DNA from: Verrucomicrobiaceae bacterium | GTDB lineage: Bacteria > Verrucomicrobiota > Verrucomicrobiia > Verrucomicrobiales > Verrucomicrobiaceae | Assembly (NCBI GenBank): GCA_016795465.1 | Contig: JAEUHK010000019.1 | Location: 30,692-94,691 of the forward strand | Direction of reading: 5' to 3' | DNA: 64,000 nt | Part shown: piece after piece, positions 18,369 through 26,738 of the stretch | Layout: each line of letters begins with the position of its first letter | Numbering within the stretch: the stretch's first letter is position 1 | Translations under genes and position numbers: made by a program | The notes under the pieces: model-generated | Databases searched by the model: none | The model's input: only the letters and a program-made list of their open reading frames with translations | What the model was told of the DNA's origin: nothing

Positions 18369-19763
18369 TTACTCCATTGTGATGAGAGCGGCGCTGATGG
18401 CTGGAAGGCTGAGTTGCGTGCTGTTGTTTTGGATTGCGGGGTGTTCGAGGGTGACTTTGCCGACGGGGTGGCCGTCGGTGGAGCCGTCGAAGGTCTGGCC
18501 GCCGAGGCGGAGGCCATCGGTGGCATCGAGGGACGGCGCGGTGAGGCGTTTGAGCGTGAGGCGGGATGCGCCGCCGGTGCGGAGTTGAAGCGTGACGGGG
18601 TGGTCGAGGTGTTTGTTGATGATGAGCAGGCGGCGTGTGCCTTTTTCATCGAGCGTGGCCCAGAGGCGGAGTTTTTCATCTGCGCCGTGCTCGACGGGGA
18701 TGAAGCGGGCACGATGCCCGGCGGCCTCGGCAAAGAGCAGCAGGCCGTAGTAGGAGGGCTTGGCGATGATGGTCCGAGTGACGAACTTTTTGTCGTCGCT
18801 GTCGTCCTGAATGGGTGAGTAGTGGCCTTTGCCACCGCCGTGGAAGTTCACGCCATCGAGCCCGGCCTCGGCGAGTGACATGCAGAAGTCCATGATCCAG
18901 AGAGCCGAGGCAAAGGAGTCGCTCACACCGGCGATGCCGCCGCCCCAGGCGCTGCCGCATTCACCGAGACGAAAGGGCAGCCCGGCCTGATGCGCGGCCT
19001 GGATGCCGGGCGTGAGGAAAGTCACCGTTTTCGGCACCACATCGGCGACGAGCAGTTTTTCGGGATGCGGGCCGATTTTGGGCGAGCAGGAGTAAGCATG
19101 GCCGGTGAGCATGGAGAGCGCCCCGGGGTTCTTTTGCAGCATGACGGCGGCGATGTCCGGTGGCAGTCCATGCGCCCACGCTGGGCCGATGACGTGTGGG
19201 ATCTCGCCCGGCACCAACGCGGCACGCATGGTGGCAAACTCATCGAAGTAGGTCTCCCACTTGTAGTCCTTTGGCCGGTGACGGCCAAACCATCCATCTG
19301 GCTCGTTCCCGAGTTCAAATCCGGCAATGGCCCCGGCAGGCAGATGCTCCTTCGCGCGTTGAATGAAGTCTTTGCAGAGCTGCACATCCCCTCGCGCGAG
19401 ATTCAGGGTGATGATGAGCGGCGTGCGTGTCACGGCCTGGACTTGGGCGATCTGACGCCAGCGGTTTGCATCCGGCACTTCCTTGATGCCATCCGCGCTC
19501 GCTCCACCGATGCGGATGCTGAGCGCCTGCTCATTAAAGGCGCAGAGATTGCGCAGCAGCTGCAGATACGCTGGATGAACGGTCTCGGGCTTGCCCGCCT
19601 CCGCATACGGAAAGCGTCGCCACTCGCGTGAGAGCCCGGCGAAAGACGTGGGAATCGGTCGGCCAGGCTGCGTAGCGTCGATTTGGACAGAAACAGCTCC
19701 AGGTGGAGAGGTTTGGGCCGAGACGGTGGAGGCGAGAAGGCCGAAAAGCAGGGGGCGAAGCAT
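18369..19763 (-). CDS. GH79-like glycoside hydrolase, exported
   Basis: A protein of 464 residues from the ATG giving MLRPLLFGLLASTVSAQ, a signal peptide; a GTG 11 codons upstream is weaker. It has a TIM barrel with a candidate acid/base Glu in GFELGNEPDGWF and a candidate nucleophile Glu in FRLGECGSAWGGG, then a beta-sandwich tail (LLIINKHLDHPVTLQLR). This order matches clan GH-A enzymes of the GH79 group (beta-glucuronidase/heparanase-like) as I remember them. It probably acts in the periplasm or outside the cell on a glucuronate- or related sugar-containing glycan. It precedes the propeller kinase and its regulator on the same strand, suggesting a small operon in which the enzyme's product is sensed. 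Substrate specificity is not determined by sequence reading. Confidence 0.75.
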   Translation of the reverse strand: MLRPLLFGLLASTVSAQTSPPGAVSVQIDATQPGRPIPTSFAGLSREWRRFPYAEAGKPETVHPAYLQLLRNLCAFNEQALSIRIGGASADGIKEVPDANRWRQIAQVQAVTRTPLIITLNLARGDVQLCKDFIQRAKEHLPAGAIAGFELGNEPDGWFGRHRPKDYKWETYFDEFATMRAALVPGEIPHVIGPAWAHGLPPDIAAVMLQKNPGALSMLTGHAYSCSPKIGPHPEKLLVADVVPKTVTFLTPGIQAAHQAGLPFRLGECGSAWGGGIAGVSDSFASALWIMDFCMSLAEAGLDGVNFHGGGKGHYSPIQDDSDDKKFVTRTIIAKPSYYGLLLFAEAAGHRARFIPVEHGADEKLRLWATLDEKGTRRLLIINKHLDHPVTLQLRTGGASRLTLKRLTAPSLDATDGLRLGGQTFDGSTDGHPVGKVTLEHPAIQNNSTQLSLPAISAALITME

Positions 19764-19821
19764 GAGGAGAATGATGGAAGAGCCTGTTTTATACACCCAT
19801 GACCGCGTGGTCGCCGACCGG

Positions 19822-19835
19822 ATGTTCTAGAACAT
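19822..19835. promoter_or_regulatory. Perfect 14-bp palindrome in divergent intergenic region
   Basis: ATGTTCTAGAACAT is a perfect palindrome between the divergent GH79-like and giant beta-strand genes. A GATAAT at 19846-19851 could be a plus-strand -10 element, which would place the palindrome over the -35 position. The half-sites resemble the verrucomicrobial LexA motif TGTTC-N4-GAACA, but with a 2-base spacer. It is probably an operator for a dimeric regulator. Confidence 0.45.
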
Positions 19836-19911
19836 TCGTTCAATAGATAATCAGGCGGGATTTCGGCAGCATGGGAAGGCTCCAACCCATTTTAAAGCCA
19901 CCTCCAACCTC

Positions 19912-22900
19912 ATGAACCGGCCTTTTCGTTTTGTTTTCGCTTTGCTGTCCCTGTCTGCCTCCGCCTGGGCGGTGGACGGCACGTTTGTCGGCCAGGGCAA
20001 CGGCACCGCCACCACGGCGAACTACAGCGACACCACGAAATGGTCCGGCGGCACGGTGGCGAGTGGCACGGGCGCGACGGCGACGATCAGTCTAAACGGC
20101 ACCACAGGCGCAGGTGCCACGGCGATCACGATGACGGCACCGGTGACGCTGGGGAACCTCGTGCTCAGCGGTAGTAGCAGCGGGCAGAACTTCAGCCTCA
20201 CGGGCAATGGCACGGCCGCGAACTCGACGATCACCTGGGCCACCTCCAGCGGCACGCCGACGATCAACCTCGCGACGTGGTTCAGCAAAAGCTATGGCTT
20301 TGGCGGCGGTGGCCTGACGTTTGCGGGCACGCAGGGACTGCGAGTCATTACGGGTTCGAACATTTTCTCGCCCACCAGCGGCGGGCTGTCGTGGACGGGC
20401 TTTTCCGGCACGCTGACGGTGACGACGAGCGGTGGTGAGAATGGCGTGATCGATCCGGCCACGGGCGGCACTTTGCCTGCCACGCGCCTCTCGCTGGTGC
20501 AAGGAACGGGGACGAGCACGATCACGCTGGGCATGTTTGGTGGGCGCAATCAGACCATCGGCGGCTTTGACGGCACGGCGCAGACGTATGTGCGCAACAA
20601 CAGCACCTCCGTCTTCAGCACGCTGACGCTGGGCACGAACAACGAGAGCGGGAACTTCCAGGGCTTCTTTGGCAAGAACCCGGGCGCGGCCAGCACGGAC
20701 TTCCGCTCAAACATCGCCATCACGAAGAACGGCAGCGGCACGCAGACCTTCAGCGGCACGAGTTACGGTGCCGGAACGACGACGATCAACGCGGGCACCT
20801 TTCTCATGAATGGCTCGCACATCGCCACGATCACGACGACGGGCAATCTGGCGGCCACCACGGGCACGGCGGGCTCTTACGCGGTGAAGAACACCGCCAC
20901 GCTGGGCGGCACGGGCACGATCAAGCCCTTCGACACGGCGGGCGGCGGTGTGATGATCACCATCGAGTCCGGCGGCAAGCTGGCTCCTGGTGATCCCGCG
21001 ACGAGCAGCGGCGTGGGCACGCTGACGATTGATCAAACGGTCTCCAATCGCACCAATCTCTTCTTTGCCACCGGTGGCACGGCGAGCTTTGACCTGAGCA
21101 CGACTGGCAATGACAAGGTGGCCTTCGTCGGACACGCCACGGTCGGTGAGGCGATCTTCAACAGCACGGTGCTGAACTTTACCGATCTCTCCGCCGGGTT
21201 GCTGGCCAGCGGGCAGTATGTGCTCTTTCAGGGCGATGCGAACACGAACTACAGCGGCCTCACCACCGATGGCAGCGGCTTCATCACCGCCGGGCTCAGC
21301 ATCGGCAGCGGACTCTCGTCTTACACGAGCACGAGCCTGCAGGTGGTGGGCAATAGCATCGCGCTGAACCTCACGAACCCGAACGCACCGGTGCCGGTGG
21401 CGCTGAGCTTCAATGTCAAAGGCAGCGCCAACACCGGCATGTCATCGGGCGATCTCGCCGGAGCCAGTGGTGCTCGTTTTGCGAACTGGAACAACCTCAA
21501 CGTCACGAGCGGCAGCGGCTCGATGACGAATCTGGTCGATAGCAATGGTGCGCAGGTGACCGGCGTGTCGGTGAGCCTCGGCGGTGGCAATGGCGGCACG
21601 GCTTTCAATCGCGGCATCGCGAGCCCGTCGAACGACACGCGCTTGTTCGACACGGTGTATGACAAGTTCGACGGCACGGCGACGACCATCACCGTCACGG
21701 GCATCCCGTATGGTGCCTACGATGTGTATTTCTACATGGCGGATGATGGCGCGGCACGCGGCGGCAGCTTCACGGTGGGCAGCACGACGTATTACCTGCG
21801 CGGTGGTGCAGGCACGCCGACGAGCAGCGGCACCGGCTATGTGCAGAGCACGGACACCACCTTCAACAGCGGCGCGGACATGCAGGCGAACTATGTGAAG
21901 TTCACCGGCCTGACCGGCACGCTCACCGCCACCTTCACCGCGGTGAACCAAGGCGACAGCGTGCAGCGTCTGAAGTTCCCCGGCTTCCAAATCGTGGGCA
22001 CGGCAGCGCCTGCGAACACCGCACCGGTAACACCGAGTGGTGTCACCATCACGGCGAACAGCACCACGAGCTACACCATCGCGTGGACTGCGGTGAATGG
22101 GGCCACGAGCTACCAAATCTTCCGCAGCACCACCTCGGGCAGTTTCAATTTCGGCAGCCCGCTCGCCACCGTGACTGCGCCCGCGCTGAGCTACACGGAC
22201 ACGACCGCTGTCGCTGGCACGACTTACTTCTATGTCGTGCGTGCCGTGAATGGCGTTGGCAGCAGCGCCAGCTCGTCGGAAGTCACGAATCCGCCGCCGG
22301 ATCTGTCGTCCGTTGTTGCCTCATCACCCGTCATCTGGCCCGGCGGCAGCAGCACGCTGAGCTGGGCTCTTCCGAATGCGGATTCGCTCACCATCGACAG
22401 CGGCAGCGGTCCGCAGAGCTACGCCACCACGGGCTCGCTCGTCGTCACGCCAAGTGTCACGACGAACTACGTCTTCAGCGCCACGAACGGTCAGGGCACC
22501 ACCAACAAAACGGTGACCATCACCCTCACGCCAAAGCCGAACCACAAAGACGATCTCTGGCAGTGGTCCGTGCCGATCACCGGCCTCATCTCCTCCGAGA
22601 CGAACGGGAATCCGCGTGCTTTCCTCTACATCCCGCCGGGCGTCACCACCGTGCGAGGCGTCATTCTCGGCCAGGACAATCTTTTGGAAAAAGCCCTGCT
22701 GGAGCATCCCGCCACACGCCAGGGCATGGCCGATGCCGGCATGGGCGCGATCTTCATCTCGCCGAACCTCGATGCGCAGTTCAATTTCACCGCGCGGCCC
22801 AACTCCCCGGTTTATTTCCAGCAGATGATGGACGCCCTCGCCGCAGACTCCGGCTACAGCGAGCTGAGCAAGACGCCCGTCGTGTGGATCGGCCACTCCG

Positions 22901-24660
22901 CCATGGCCAGCGCTCCGTATCACTTCGCCGCGTGGGACAAACAATACGCCACCGCCAACGGCACCCAGCGCCGCTGCGCCGCCGCCATCTCCATCAAAGG
23001 CCAGATCCCACAGTATCGCGATGCGAACAGCCCCACCTTTGCCGACAGCGACCTCGCCGGCACGCCGCTCATGTTCATCAATGGTGAATACGAAGACGCC
23101 ATGGGCCGCGCCACGAACTCGCTCACCTTCAAAAACAACACCGCCGGAGCCATCATGTCGATGTTTGCCGACAATGGCCGCGGCCACTTCGACTACAGCG
23201 ACCGCGTCTGCGAATACCTCGGCATGTATCTGCGCAAAATTGGCCAGTATCGCCTGCCCGCCAGCGCTGCGGCCGATGGCACCGCCGTGCTCCAGACCAT
23301 TGACCCGAGCACGCAGGGCTGGCTCGCCGATCGCTGGCGCAAAGGGCTCAGCCCCACCGCCAGTCCCGCGCCGGTCGCCAGCTACAGTGGCAATGCCAGC
23401 GAGGCCTTTTGGTTCTTCGATCAAGAGCACGCCGAGACCACGCACAACAACTACCTGCCCGTCAAAACGACGTATCAACTCGTCGGCTACACGCAGAACG
23501 GTTCGCTCGTCGCCATGGATAACTCGCACGCCGCCGTGAACCTCTCGTGGTCGCCCGATGCCAGCGGAGACGGACGCACCTTCCGGCTCGGCAGCACCTT
23601 CCTCGACATCGTGCCACCGCAGGGCGTGAACGCCTCCGGCCTCCCCGCCGGCTCCGCCATCGGCCACGCCAGCTCCGGCAGCCCCGTCTTGATCCACGGC
23701 ATCACCGGCCCCTTTGAGCAGCTCTCGCCAGATACCTTCCGCATCGCCTTCAACCGCATCGGCACCGAAAATCTCGCCGCAGGCCGGTCGAAGAGCATCT
23801 GGTTCCAGGCCACGCATCCTGGCGATGCCACCTACGTCAGCGCCGTGCAGCAGGCCGTGCTCGGCTTCACCTTGCCCCTCACCAGCGGCACCGCACAGAC
23901 CATCACCTTCACGCAACCCGCGGACCAGTTGAATGGCGTCGCCTCGCTCAATCTCAGCGCCAGCACCACCGGCACCGCCACCTATGCCGGAGCCACCGTG
24001 GACTTCTACGTCCGCGAAGGTCCCGCGAAGGTCAGCGGCAATACGTTGACCTTCACCACGCTGCCACCGCGCACGAAATTCCCTGTCAAAGTCACCGTCG
24101 TCGCCACTCAATACGGCCGCACCATCGCCCCACTGCTGCAAACGGCCACGCCCGTCACACGCACCTTCTGGATTCACAAGAATGCCCTCGAAAAATGGCG
24201 CTACGAGACCATGGGCAGCGTCACGATCGGCTCCAACGGCGAGCCGCAATTCACCATCAACGCAACCACCGCCTCCAACACCGGCGACAACGATGGCGAT
24301 GGCGTCAGCAACCTCGTCGAGTTCGCCTTCGGCATGAATCCCGCCGCCAACAGCACCGGCACCTTTGCCATCAGCGGCAGTGTGCTCACCCAGACCGGCA
24401 TGCCCGCCGCCAACGTCGAAACACTGCCGGGCATCGTCAACTACACCGCCCGCTTCGTCCGCCGCAAAACCCACGCCAGCGACGGCCTCATCTACACCCC
24501 GCAATTCAGCGCCGACCTCACCACCTGGCAAAACAGCACCGCCACACCCACCGTCGTCGCCAGCGATGCCACCCACGACGTCGTCGAAGTCACCTATCCC
24601 TTCTTCATCGGCGGCAAAAAAGCCCGCTTCTTCCGCATCGCCGTCAGCACGTCTCCGTGA
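19912..24660 (+). CDS. Autotransporter-strand / Fn3 / alpha-beta hydrolase giant protein
   Basis: This 1582-residue secreted protein has a signal peptide MNRPFRFVFALLSLSASAWA. Residues 25-480 are Gly/Ser/Thr-rich autotransporter-associated beta-strand repeats (FSGTSYGAGTTTINAGTFLM is typical). Around 495-700 is an uncharacterised beta domain. A fibronectin III domain follows (residues about 705-795), then a PKD-like strand set. Residues about 880-1130 form an alpha/beta hydrolase with nucleophile Ser996 in VVWIGHSAMA and candidate His1092 in GRGHFDYSD. The C-terminus has DNDGDGVSNLVEFAFGMNP and an SADLTTWQNS segment, a module shared with two other genes here. It may be a surface enzyme displayed on a beta-helical stalk (inference). 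No beta-barrel autotransporter domain is visible. Confidence 0.85.
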   Translation: MNRPFRFVFALLSLSASAWAVDGTFVGQGNGTATTANYSDTTKWSGGTVASGTGATATISLNGTTGAGATAITMTAPVTLGNLVLSGSSSGQNFSLTGNGTAANSTITWATSSGTPTINLATWFSKSYGFGGGGLTFAGTQGLRVITGSNIFSPTSGGLSWTGFSGTLTVTTSGGENGVIDPATGGTLPATRLSLVQGTGTSTITLGMFGGRNQTIGGFDGTAQTYVRNNSTSVFSTLTLGTNNESGNFQGFFGKNPGAASTDFRSNIAITKNGSGTQTFSGTSYGAGTTTINAGTFLMNGSHIATITTTGNLAATTGTAGSYAVKNTATLGGTGTIKPFDTAGGGVMITIESGGKLAPGDPATSSGVGTLTIDQTVSNRTNLFFATGGTASFDLSTTGNDKVAFVGHATVGEAIFNSTVLNFTDLSAGLLASGQYVLFQGDANTNYSGLTTDGSGFITAGLSIGSGLSSYTSTSLQVVGNSIALNLTNPNAPVPVALSFNVKGSANTGMSSGDLAGASGARFANWNNLNVTSGSGSMTNLVDSNGAQVTGVSVSLGGGNGGTAFNRGIASPSNDTRLFDTVYDKFDGTATTITVTGIPYGAYDVYFYMADDGAARGGSFTVGSTTYYLRGGAGTPTSSGTGYVQSTDTTFNSGADMQANYVKFTGLTGTLTATFTAVNQGDSVQRLKFPGFQIVGTAAPANTAPVTPSGVTITANSTTSYTIAWTAVNGATSYQIFRSTTSGSFNFGSPLATVTAPALSYTDTTAVAGTTYFYVVRAVNGVGSSASSSEVTNPPPDLSSVVASSPVIWPGGSSTLSWALPNADSLTIDSGSGPQSYATTGSLVVTPSVTTNYVFSATNGQGTTNKTVTITLTPKPNHKDDLWQWSVPITGLISSETNGNPRAFLYIPPGVTTVRGVILGQDNLLEKALLEHPATRQGMADAGMGAIFISPNLDAQFNFTARPNSPVYFQQMMDALAADSGYSELSKTPVVWIGHSAMASAPYHFAAWDKQYATANGTQRRCAAAISIKGQIPQYRDANSPTFADSDLAGTPLMFINGEYEDAMGRATNSLTFKNNTAGAIMSMFADNGRGHFDYSDRVCEYLGMYLRKIGQYRLPASAAADGTAVLQTIDPSTQGWLADRWRKGLSPTASPAPVASYSGNASEAFWFFDQEHAETTHNNYLPVKTTYQLVGYTQNGSLVAMDNSHAAVNLSWSPDASGDGRTFRLGSTFLDIVPPQGVNASGLPAGSAIGHASSGSPVLIHGITGPFEQLSPDTFRIAFNRIGTENLAAGRSKSIWFQATHPGDATYVSAVQQAVLGFTLPLTSGTAQTITFTQPADQLNGVASLNLSASTTGTATYAGATVDFYVREGPAKVSGNTLTFTTLPPRTKFPVKVTVVATQYGRTIAPLLQTATPVTRTFWIHKNALEKWRYETMGSVTIGSNGEPQFTINATTASNTGDNDGDGVSNLVEFAFGMNPAANSTGTFAISGSVLTQTGMPAANVETLPGIVNYTARFVRRKTHASDGLIYTPQFSADLTTWQNSTATPTVVASDATHDVVEVTYPFFIGGKKARFFRIAVSTSP

Positions 24661-24698
24661 CCGGAAATGACGAAATCCGAATCCCGAATGCCGAAACT
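24661..24698. repeat. TGACGAAATCCGAAT microrepeat
   Basis: Immediately after the stop of the giant hydrolase gene lies a run of degenerate 8-9-bp units: AATGACGAAATCCGAATC, then CCGAATGCCGAAAC. The reverse-complement form of the same phrase recurs at 24770-24803, 26703-26735 and 28981-29013. Confidence 0.6.
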
Positions 24699-24707
24699 TC
24701 ACACGCC

Positions 24708-25367
24708 ATGAATCGCAAGCCTTCTCTCACTTTAACCCAACCTATGGCCTCCTGGCTGCTGACCGTGACGTTCGTCATTCTGTCATTCGCCATTCGTCCT
24801 TCCGCGAACGCGGCCGTCATCTACAGCGGCGTCCAAAACATCGCCATCCCGACCACCTTCGACGGCGTGTATCTCGACATCGATACCGTCACCACCAGCA
24901 CCTCCGTCATCACCGGCTGGGACATCAATCCCTTCTTCGGCGGCTTCGCCCTCGGCAACAGTGCCGCTTTTCAACCCGTGCGCATCGGCACCGGCAACTC
25001 CGACACCATCCTCAATCTCGCCTACGGCACCCTCGTGGACAGCCTGCTCAACTACGCCACAGGCGAAGCCGGGAGCAGCGACCACATCGGCGGCGGCGCG
25101 AATCAATTCACCGACGGTGCCTCAGGTTATCTCGGCTTCAAATTCACCACCAACAGCAACGCCGGCCCCTTCTACGGCTGGATGCACCTCACCCTCACCG
25201 CCAACACCAGCGGCGCCACCATCCATGAATGGGCCTACGACAACACCGGCTCCGGCATCTACATCGGCTCCCTCACCGCCGTCCCCGAGCCCTCGCGAGC
25301 CATGCTGCTTCTCATTGGCCTCACTTCGGCCTTCTTTCGTCGTCAACGCCACCGGACTGCCGCATGA
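24708..25367 (+). CDS. PEP-CTERM sorting domain protein
   Basis: A 219-residue secreted protein. The N-terminal signal region includes ASWLLTVTFVILSFAI and cleavage near ANA; a shorter start at the ATG at 24744 is possible. The central part is a Gly/Thr-rich beta domain of about 160 residues with no recognised fold. The end is a textbook PEP-CTERM: VPEPSRAMLLLIGLTSAFF followed by a basic RRQRHR tail. Such proteins are processed by an exosortase and often depend on extracellular polysaccharide. No exosortase gene is in this window. Part of the signal-peptide coding DNA (24770-24803) is made of a TTCGTCATT microrepeat. It overlaps the next small gene by 4 bases. Confidence 0.88.
   Translation: MNRKPSLTLTQPMASWLLTVTFVILSFAIRPSANAAVIYSGVQNIAIPTTFDGVYLDIDTVTTSTSVITGWDINPFFGGFALGNSAAFQPVRIGTGNSDTILNLAYGTLVDSLLNYATGEAGSSDHIGGGANQFTDGASGYLGFKFTTNSNAGPFYGWMHLTLTANTSGATIHEWAYDNTGSGIYIGSLTAVPEPSRAMLLLIGLTSAFFRRQRHRTAA
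24770..24803. repeat. TTCGTCATT microrepeat inside coding sequence
   Basis: TTCGTCATTCTGTCATTCGC followed by CATTCGTCCTTCC lies inside the signal-peptide codons of the PEP-CTERM gene. It is the reverse-complement form of the dispersed TGACGAATG-type phrase. Confidence 0.5.
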
Positions 25368-25480
25368 CTCGTCACACGCTGATCAGCCTCCGCGAGCTCA
25401 TCCTCCGCCTCGCGGGCATTTTGGGCATGGTGGCCGTTTTTGTCCTCCTCTCTTGGGGTATCTGCCGCCTCGTCGGGTGA
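25364..25480 (+). CDS. 38-residue single-span membrane protein
   Basis: A small gene whose ATG overlaps the TGA of the PEP-CTERM gene (ATGA), giving a 38-residue peptide. It has a basic start (MTRHTLISLRELILRL) and one hydrophobic helix (AGILGMVAVFVLLSWGICRL). The overlap suggests translational coupling, and one span with a positively charged N-terminus is a coherent protein. It is too short to assign to a family. It could be a chance frame, but coupling plus a clean transmembrane helix makes a real gene more likely than not. Confidence 0.5.
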   Translation: MTRHTLISLRELILRLAGILGMVAVFVLLSWGICRLVG

Positions 25481-25592
25481 GCCTTTTCCTCCGTCGGTGC
25501 TCATCCCCGATGAATCTGGCATCCGTTTGATCGAGTGATCACCTCTGGTTTGCCAGCAAGCACCGGCGGAGGGAGCCGCCACCTTCCGCGGC

Positions 25593-25620
25593 TTGAGATT
25601 TGTCTTTGGGTGCCTATGCT
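25593..25620 (+). promoter_or_regulatory. Candidate sigma70-type promoter before small lipoprotein gene
   Basis: TTGAGA (25593-25598) and TATGCT (25615-25620) are separated by 16 bases. A start about 7 bases further on would put the first transcribed base at the ATG of the lipoprotein gene, giving a leaderless or nearly leaderless message. Confidence 0.25.
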
Positions 25621-25627
25621 CGCAGGC

Positions 25628-25798
25628 ATGAAAACGACACTTCTCTTCCTTGTCGGTGCCCTTCTCGTCCTGACATCCTGCCGTAATGGCCGCGGAGGTC
25701 CGGTGGAACGGGCAGGCCGCAGCGTGGACAATGCGGTGGATTGGGCGGGCTATGGCGTCCGCCGTGCAGGTGAGGGTATTCAGCGAGCGGCGCGGTGA
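25628..25798 (+). CDS. Small lipoprotein (entericidin-like size)
   Basis: This 56-residue protein starts at the ATG giving MKTTLLFLVGALLVLTSC, a lipoprotein signal with lipobox VLTSC. The mature part (about 38 residues) has RAGRSVDNAVDWAGYGVRRA, an amphipathic helix. Size and composition recall entericidin-type lipoproteins, where a Cys is followed by Asn/Gly and a short helix with regular Gly/Ala. An upstream in-frame start would bury the signal peptide, so the internal ATG is preferred. It sits 15 bases before miaA but has an unrelated function. It is probably an outer-membrane or periplasmic lipoprotein of unknown role. Confidence 0.62.
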   Translation: MKTTLLFLVGALLVLTSCRNGRGGPVERAGRSVDNAVDWAGYGVRRAGEGIQRAAR

Positions 25799-25813
25799 TT
25801 TGGAACACCGCGC

Positions 25814-26716
25814 ATGCTGCCTGAATCCACGATCTTCATCGCCGGACCCACCGCGTCTGGTAAATCGGCCCTCGCGTTGGAGCTGGCCTCGCGGCTGGAT
25901 GGGGAAATCGTGAACGCGGATGCCTTTCAGCTCTATGCGGGGCTCGATGTGATCACGGCGAAGCCCTCCGCGGCCGATTTGGCCCGTGTGCCGCATCATC
26001 TTTACGGTGTGCTGCCGCTCACGGAGGCCTGCGATGCGCAGCGCTATCATGATCTCGCCAGGCCGGTGATTGAAGACATCGCCTCGCGTGGCAAAACGCC
26101 GCTCGTGGTTGGCGGGTCCGGTTTGTATCTCAAAGCCCTCACCCACGGCCTGGCGCCGCTTCCGCAAGGTGACGCGGCGATGCGTGAAAAGCTCCGCGAG
26201 AGGTCGCTGGAGGACAAAGTAGCCGAATTGCTCGCTCTCGATCCCGCCGCGGCCACGACGGTCAACCTGCGCAATCCGCGTTACGTCGAGCGAGCCCTCG
26301 AAATCTGTCTCCTCACTGGCAAACCGCAGTCCGAGCTGCGCCAGAGCTTCCAAAACGCCCGGCCGAAGGTGCGCGGCATTGTTTTGAGCTGGGAACGCGA
26401 GGCCCTCTGCCACCGCATCGAGGCACGCACGCGGCAAATGCTCGCCAGCGGAGCCCTCGAAGAGGTCGCGGCCCTTGGCGAAGTCTCCCTCACGGCCTGC
26501 AAAGCCATCGGCATCCGCGAGATCCGCGATCACCTCACCGGCAAACTCCCCCTGGAGCAAACCATCGAGGCCATCGCCATTGCCACCCGGCAGTATGCGA
26601 AGCGTCAGGCCACCTGGTTCCGGCGCGAGACGTGCTACCAAACGATTTGCCTCGATTCCTCATCCACCGCACAGTCCGCCGTCGAATCCGCCCTGCGCTT
26701 GATTTCGTCATTCTGA
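25814..26716 (+). CDS. miaA: tRNA dimethylallyltransferase
   Basis: A 300-residue enzyme that adds a dimethylallyl group to A37 of tRNAs reading U-starting codons. The N-terminal P-loop FIAGPTASGKSALALELA, the DAFQLYAGLDVITAKP motif (usually DS-x-Q-x-Y) and the HHLYGVLP segment are clear, as are VVGGSGLYLKAL and the C-terminal TRQYAKRQATWFRRE (tRNA-contact and active-site region). The length is normal. The Ser of the DSxQ motif is Ala here, a mild departure. The last codons and stop fall in a TTCGTCATTCTGA microrepeat, so the extreme C-terminus is repeat-derived. aroB follows 22 bases later. Confidence 0.95.
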   Translation: MLPESTIFIAGPTASGKSALALELASRLDGEIVNADAFQLYAGLDVITAKPSAADLARVPHHLYGVLPLTEACDAQRYHDLARPVIEDIASRGKTPLVVGGSGLYLKALTHGLAPLPQGDAAMREKLRERSLEDKVAELLALDPAAATTVNLRNPRYVERALEICLLTGKPQSELRQSFQNARPKVRGIVLSWEREALCHRIEARTRQMLASGALEEVAALGEVSLTACKAIGIREIRDHLTGKLPLEQTIEAIAIATRQYAKRQATWFRRETCYQTICLDSSSTAQSAVESALRLISSF

Positions 26717-26735
26717 ATTCGTCCTTCGTCATTTC
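26703..26735. repeat. TTTCGTCATTCTGAATTCGT microrepeat
   Basis: Degenerate units (TTTCGTCATTCTGAATTCGT followed by CCTTCGTCATTTC) cover the miaA stop codon and fill the miaA-aroB gap. This is the same phrase family as at 24770 and 28981. Confidence 0.55.
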
Positions 26736-26738
26736 CCC

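Noticed and set aside
19822..19835. Consensus LexA (SOS) box
   Set aside because: The half-sites match TGTTC/GAACA, but the spacer is 2 bases, not 4, and the flanking genes are not DNA-repair genes.
20340..20380. tRNA-like T-arm GGGTTCGAAC
   Set aside because: A match of a few bases only. There is no acceptor or anticodon stem at the right distance, and it lies inside a solid coding frame.
22324..24702. 792-residue minus-strand open frame opposite the hydrolase region
   Set aside because: A Gly/Ala/Asp-rich shadow frame. The plus frame carries the GHSAM hydrolase and the DNDGDGVSN module.
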